A DNA stretch of 64,000 nucleotides. Source: Perilla frutescens. Taxonomy: Eukaryota > Streptophyta > Magnoliopsida > Lamiales > Lamiaceae. Position 1 is the stretch's first letter; the number at the start of each line of letters is the position of its first letter. Positions 59,355 to 64,000 of this stretch are shown one piece after another. A program made the translations under genes and the position numbers. The stretch covers positions 8,517,001-8,581,000 of the forward strand of contig BRKX01000007.1 in assembly GCA_026008535.1 (NCBI GenBank). Reading direction: 5' to 3'. The notes beneath the pieces are model-generated. The model worked only from the letters and a program-made list of their open reading frames with translations. It was not told the origin of the DNA and searched no databases.

Positions 59355-59612
59355 ACTGCACCTACAAGTGAGTCAACTGTTGTGCTAACAAATCAATATT
59401 TTGATGGATCAGAGCATTATTGTTCGGAGCTCATAGATCCCATCTAGACGACATGGTTTAGGGATCGTAGTATGGTTTCTGAATACCAATTGAAACAGAC
59501 GGAAGCTATAACTCAAATAAGAACACACAAATACAATTCAAGAACTCTCAAGAACTAAAACTTTTATTGAATAAAAGGAGTAGTTCTCTATAACTTCATC
59601 AATATTTAACCA
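59355..59612. other. possible LTR/PBS remnant, no gene
   Basis: CTGAATACCAATTGAAACAG near 59477 resembles the inverted iMet primer-site junction of a minus-strand LTR element. The rest is unassigned. Confidence 0.3.
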
Positions 59613-59936
59613 CTAGTTACTTGTGATAACATTAATTATAACATACACAACAATTTTTGAGAATTGTTCTTGAAGCACATCGAGCAAATCTGCATCAACT
59701 TTCAAAGAACACTTTATTTGTATGTCGGTGTGCGTGCTTGTCATATAAAATAACTGATACTCAACGAACGTGAGTTCAGTCTGCAGCACATCATGAATCT
59801 TTTTGAGTAGTGGGTTAAAACATAACTTCTCCAATGACATGACCACAAGTTTCTTGTTACCGTCTACGTATTCAGATCTATCCCATTGACCACTGTGTCG
59901 TACAATAATATGTCGGCTAACCATCTGCATTATCAA
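59613..59936 (-). pseudogene. MULE transposase N-terminal fragment (first exon only)
   Basis: A 107-codon frame: IIVRHSGQWDRSEYVDGNKK, then a Leu-rich region and DADLLDVLQEQF. The opening R-H-S-G-Q-W pattern is what I know from the N-terminal region of plant Mutator-like transposases. A TTGATAATGCAG just before the second Met could be a splice acceptor. No catalytic DDE domain or SWIM finger is found nearby, so only a fragment remains. Confidence 0.5.
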
Positions 59937-60330
59937 TAAACAAGAAAATAAAGTGTTAAAATTAAATTTAACTTAAGCTAAGACATTACTATTTAAAAAT
60001 TGACGTAAATAATAAAAACAACGTAGCTAATAAATTCACGTACGTAAGAATGTAACTAATTTTAAAACAAACATAGTTAAAAATAAAGTGTTAAAATTAT
60101 AATGTACATAAGCTAAAGCAATTTAAATCTAACCATTAGTTACCTTGTGATAACATTAATTATAAAAAAAATAGAAACGATGTTATTAATTACAATTAAC
60201 TTAAAGCACGATATTGTTAAAAAATTTAACGTAATTAACCATAACGTTTTCTTAAATTAATGCATAGCATAAAGGTTCAATACAATAAAGTATAACAATA
60301 AGTTTTTATATTATACCATCTATCTATCTA
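59937..60330. repeat. degenerate tandem/direct repeats
   Basis: AAAATAAAGTGTTAAAATTA occurs at about 59946 and again near 60081. TAACCATTAGTTACCTTGTGATAAC (about 60131) repeats a sequence at about 59609. It may be decayed transposon ends. Confidence 0.4.
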
Positions 60331-60427
60331 TCTATACATATATTAAAGCAAAATCGTAGGGTAAAATTATAAATAAAAAAATATGAGCAAAAAATGGTAC
60401 AAAAATCAATCCATGTCAAAATTTTAA

Positions 60428-60520
60428 ATGTAATGGATCTAGACCAGTTGGCAAAAGACATTTTATTGAAGTGTGCAAATTTGCCATAATCCCATGTTTG
60501 AACCTTGCTGGGACGTGCAA
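60428..60520 (+). other. tRNA-like segment inside Helitron 2
   Basis: TAGACCAGTTGG (60440-60451) and CATGTTTGAACC (60493-60504) sit at box A and box B positions, in the place equivalent to 1433-1510. Confidence 0.45.
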
Positions 60521-61059
60521 TTTTTCCTTTTTATTTTGATTTCATATTTCTTTTCACTTAAGGCTATATTGGGTTACTAATTCCATTTATGATCATTTAT
60601 TTTCTAATTTTTATTTACATTTAATTTTTTTTAACTTTTATTCATATTTAAGATTTATTAGGTTACTAATTTTATTTATGATCATTTATTTTCTAATTTT
60701 TATTTACATTTAATTTTTTTTATTTTTTAATTTTTATTCATATTTAAGATTTTTAACATATGGTAGACTCTAATAATGTAAAAAAAATTAAAATATTATA
60801 GAGATGACTTTTCGGTTCCATTGTTGATTTCATAAAAAATTGCAACAACTATTATTTTATAATTTTCATTCACATTTAATATCTTTAATAAGCGGCCGAC
60901 TAGCTATTTGAATCAATCTATAATCCAAAAATAAAAAATCATGTAAAAAATTAAAATTTAAATATTATGCAGATGATTTTCAGGTCTATGTGGTTGATTC
61001 TATAAATAGTTGTATCAACTAACAAGAAACATTGTGAATGTAGCTCCTCTACAAGAAAA

Positions 61060-61074
61060 AATAATAATAATAGA

Positions 61075-61101
<27 letters not shown>
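61060..61101. repeat. (AAT)n microsatellite
   Basis: Near-perfect AAT run with one interruption. Confidence 0.9.
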
Positions 61102-61105
<4 letters not shown>

Positions 61106-61572
61106 AAAATGAAGCCCACATAAATATAACTTTTATTGGAAATCAAATTTCTATAGCTTATTATGATATAATTCGTAAATCAGGTTGTTAAACGACATGT
61201 ATCTATCATGAATAAAAATAATTTAATAAAATAAAAAAAATAAAAGTTAATTAAATGCTATTGAATTACATATTGTTTAGTTGCACTTATATTTGTAAGT
61301 TGTTAAGAATTTCTTTACACATTAAAATTTTAATTCTATATGAATTATTTTATGATCCTGATTTGATTAAACATTTATTATAATTATTGTTATATCTATG
61401 AAAATAAAGTTTAGCCTTTTAATCTATTTAAACATATTTTTGTACATTTATTTCACACACTTACATATGTGTGTATTGTGTGTGTGTATGTATAATGTAT
61501 CTAACCATAATTGAATTTTGCTTTTAGTTTTTTAATTACTATAAATAAAATAGTACCAAGCATCATATCACA

Positions 61573-61574
<2 letters not shown>

Positions 61575-61612
<38 letters not shown>
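61575..61612. repeat. (AT)n microsatellite
   Basis: 19 AT units inside the Helitron 2 terminus. Confidence 0.95.
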
Positions 61613-61614
<2 letters not shown>

Positions 61615-61617
61615 TAG

Positions 61618-61760
61618 AGTTCAAATGAGAACCAAAGTGCTGTGTAGGAACTAAGAACTGATACAAACCATTAGATATGTTATTTTGGATGGTCTAGATT
61701 CATCTTCAAAAATAGGGTCAAATTTGCAATTAATTAGTTAATAATTATTTTAAAATTAAA
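61618..61760. other. single arm resembling the 37950 Mutator-like element
   Basis: GTTCAAATGAGAACC, AGGAACTAAGAACTG and GGATGGTCTAGATTC appear in the same order as in the arm at 37950. No matching right arm was found. Confidence 0.4.
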
Positions 61761-62335
61761 TAAGGGTATAGTAGTAATTCAAAATCTATTCCATATCAAA
61801 TCGCATATTTTATGGAATATCATATCTTCATACAATATATCTGGTTTTTACCATTCTTCATCTCTAATTTCTCACCGGTACTTTCAATCTTTATATCTAC
61901 ACGTGATTCTATCACATCTCTTTACGAGGAAAAAAAAAATGCATCCACCAAACTGACAAACTATACATATCGTTTTAATTTTGTTCATCTATTTCGGATT
62001 AACATTTGCGCTTAATTTGGTTGGAAGCTAGATCCAAATATTGTTTACAACATTATTAGTTCTAGATGTTCATGTGCACGTTTATAATCCAACTTTTATT
62101 TTTCATTAGTTCATTTGTCTTTGTATATTTATTTTATTTGATTCGTGATTTTATACTATCATTATGCAAACATCATGTACTATGGGAGAGTCTGCAAGTA
62201 TTTTGACAAATCAATTAATTCTTGTTGTTATTTGTACATGTTTAGTAAACAGCGTGTTAGTTTTTGTTGAGTTCAATTTTTTTTATATTTTTTCATTCTT
62301 TTGTAATGTCAAAATATTAATACTGCGTTTTTTAG
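61761..62335. other. intergenic, no gene seen
   Basis: Short plus-strand frames at 61812 and 62164 lack any recognisable feature. Confidence 0.35.
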
Positions 62336-62660
62336 GTATGTTTGTAGTTTGCTTCATCAGTATTGCTAACATACTACATATTTATTGCTAATACATACTA
62401 AATCATTTGCTATTAAGCTAAAATATGCAATAGTATTATTAACAAATTGACTTTGCTAATAATACACCAATTATTAGCTAATGTCATTTATATCACATGC
62501 TAATATGAGGTTTTGTACTATTAATTTTTTTGTAGTGCAAAAATATAATTGCTAACATACTATATATTTATTGCTAATATGTACAAATTTAGTACTTTGC
62601 TTAACCATTTTTGCTAACATACTATATATTTAGTGCTAATATGTACTAATTTATTTGCTA
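62336..62660. repeat. degenerate TGCTAA-rich repeat, block 1
   Basis: TTGCTAACATACTATATATTTATTGC-like units recur several times with TGCTAAT spacers. Confidence 0.6.
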
Positions 62661-62769
62661 AAATTAAAATGTATACCAAACAATATATATAAAATTCAGG
62701 AAATGAAATACACGAACAATTTTCGTTTGCCATTATGAAATTTATCATATGCTAACACTCACATTTATT

Positions 62770-62960
62770 AGCAAAAAAACAAAAATCGCTTCTCAACTTG
62801 GAGATTGCATTGTGTAGCACCACATGATTCGTTCGATTTCTCAAGTTTGTGTATTCATCCCTTGCATGCTCCTCATCCGCCTTCAATGCTTTTTTTCCAT
62901 GTGGTGAATCTCTTTATCCGCAGTCAGCGATATTCACATCATTCCGTCTCTTTGACCTAA
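62770..62960 (-). pseudogene. coding-like island between repeat blocks
   Basis: A minus-strand frame without stops reads HHMEKKALKADEEHARDEYT and onward, charged and helix-like, in sequence less AT-rich than its surroundings. It ends at a TAG near 62757. No family recognised; it may be an exon or transposon fragment. Confidence 0.25.
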
Positions 62961-63004
62961 TCTCGTGCGTGTAGTCCTTGTTATCTGAATCACAAACACA
63001 ATTC

Positions 63005-63860
63005 ACTAAACATAGCGTAATAATTTGCTATCTACAAAGGAATGATTTGCTAAAGAATTAGATAAACATGTACAAAAAGGCAAGAATTGCACATTTTGCT
63101 AAACACAGCTGAATAATTAGCTAAAAACAGAAATATAATTTGCTCAAAATAGAGGAATATGAAAAAATGCATACTTTGTTATAACATACTGCACAATTTG
63201 ATAAACATAGCCGAATAATTTGATAAATATAAAGGAATAATTTGCTAAAAATAAAAGAATATGAAAAATATGTTTTTGTTATAATTAGCTGCATGATTTG
63301 CTAAGCACCAAGGAATAATTTGCTATCAACAGAAGAATAATTTGCTATAACTAGAGGAATATGGGAAAGATGCAATTTTGTTATATCCAACTCCACAATT
63401 TGCTGAAAACGGAGAGGATAATTGCTACCAACTGCACACTTTGCTAAACACATCCGGATAAAAATGCTATAAACAGATGAATAATTTGCTATGAATTATG
63501 AATCTCAAGAAAGTCGCAAACTATAAACACATTAAATAATTTTGGACTCACAGTCAACACAATTATTGGCTAACAACACAATAAAAATTTGCTATAAACA
63601 TATAACAATTTGATATCATCAGATTAATAACTTGCAACAAACAGAGAAAATATTTGCTAGAAACAAATTGCCAATTTGCTATAATCAACAGAACAATTCG
63701 CTAAAAATATAGGACCATGAAAAAATGAAATTTTGCTATAACCAGCTGCACGATTTGCTAAACACCAGGACATAATTTGCTATCAACAAATTAATAATTC
63801 GCTATAACCAGCTGCACAATTTGCTAAACACCAAGGCATAATTTGCTATCAACAGTTTGA
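63005..63860. repeat. degenerate TTGCTA-rich repeat, block 2
   Basis: Dozens of AATTTGCTA(A/T)-A-A-C-A-like units of irregular 20-35-bp spacing. The last part has clearer ~60-bp units (ACCAGCTGCACAATTTGCTA... then CACCAAGGCATAATTTGCTA). No open frame. Confidence 0.75.
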
Positions 63861-64000
63861 CATCAACAATGAAAAAAACTTAATAATTAAACTATATACA
63901 ATGATGATTGTTGTCAATATCATAATAGTCATATGCGAACATTCCAACCAATATTTAATAATACAAAAAAAATCACATCTTAAAACACAAATATATGAAG
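63861..64000. other. window end, no feature
   Basis: AT-rich sequence; nothing supported. Confidence 0.4.

Larger units (their letters stand above)
60331..61617 (+). mobile_element. Helitron 2 (non-autonomous), same family as 1320-8444
   Basis: Starts A|TCTATACATATATTAAAG and ends ATACTAG at 61617. It keeps the tRNA-like segment at 60428-60520 and the blocks near 61281-61340 and 61385-61560 that match Helitron 1. A (TA)n run at 61575-61612 has expanded just inside the CTAG end. No coding. Confidence 0.65.

Noticed and set aside
63005..63860. A CRISPR-like array
   Set aside because: Units vary in length and sequence, and this is plant nuclear DNA.

Overview
The window is nuclear DNA from a flowering plant. 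It is AT-rich, with long gene-poor stretches packed with nested transposable elements, introns with GT/AG borders and CT-rich leaders. The one clear host gene encodes a flavanone 3-hydroxylase of eudicot type. I would guess an asterid, but the species cannot be fixed from this sequence.

Layout. 1-8.4 kb: a decayed Helitron (about 1320-8444) split by a minus-strand Ty1/copia retrotransposon with two 439-bp LTRs (2282-7725) and by a 328-bp foldback element. 9-27.8 kb: an intergenic field of Mutator-type elements with 9-bp target duplications (9298-9927, 12543-13450, 26812-27817, probably 15011-15358), Stowaway-like MITEs with TA duplications (10546-10747, 13984-14220, 18885-19126), palindromic MITEs, tRNA-derived SINEs (one with a perfect 11-bp duplication at 24796-25025), a LINE RNase H remnant and many microsatellites. 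28.0-28.7 kb: a GC-rich island that may hold a small unknown minus-strand gene. 29.7-33.6 kb: the three-exon F3H gene on the minus strand, complete, with MYB- and bHLH-type sites upstream. 36-39 kb: a SINE head and a Mutator-type element carrying a nested Harbinger-type MITE.

40.4-57.5 kb: a 17.1-kb Sirevirus-like copia retrotransposon on the plus strand with 1.7-kb LTRs, gag, protease, integrase, RT and RNase H, all broken by stops and frameshifts. About 7.6 kb between pol and the 3' LTR is occupied by three tandem, deeply diverged copies of one accessory gene (A, B, C). Each copy has its own promoter-like leader. A and B end in nuclear-localisation-like basic tails. This is the most unusual thing in the window. 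57.5-59.3 kb: a solo LTR of another retrotransposon with a perfect 5-bp duplication, abutting the first element. 59.4-64 kb: a MULE transposase N-terminal fragment, a second Helitron of the same family as the first, and a long degenerate TTGCTA repeat field.

How it works together. Only F3H is a confident functional host gene; it makes dihydroflavonols, the precursors of anthocyanins, flavonols and proanthocyanidins. Everything else is mobile-element biology in layers: Helitron, then LTR element and foldback inside it; Mutator element, then Harbinger MITE inside it; Sirevirus, then neighbouring solo LTR. All element ages and family assignments come from reading by eye, not from searches.
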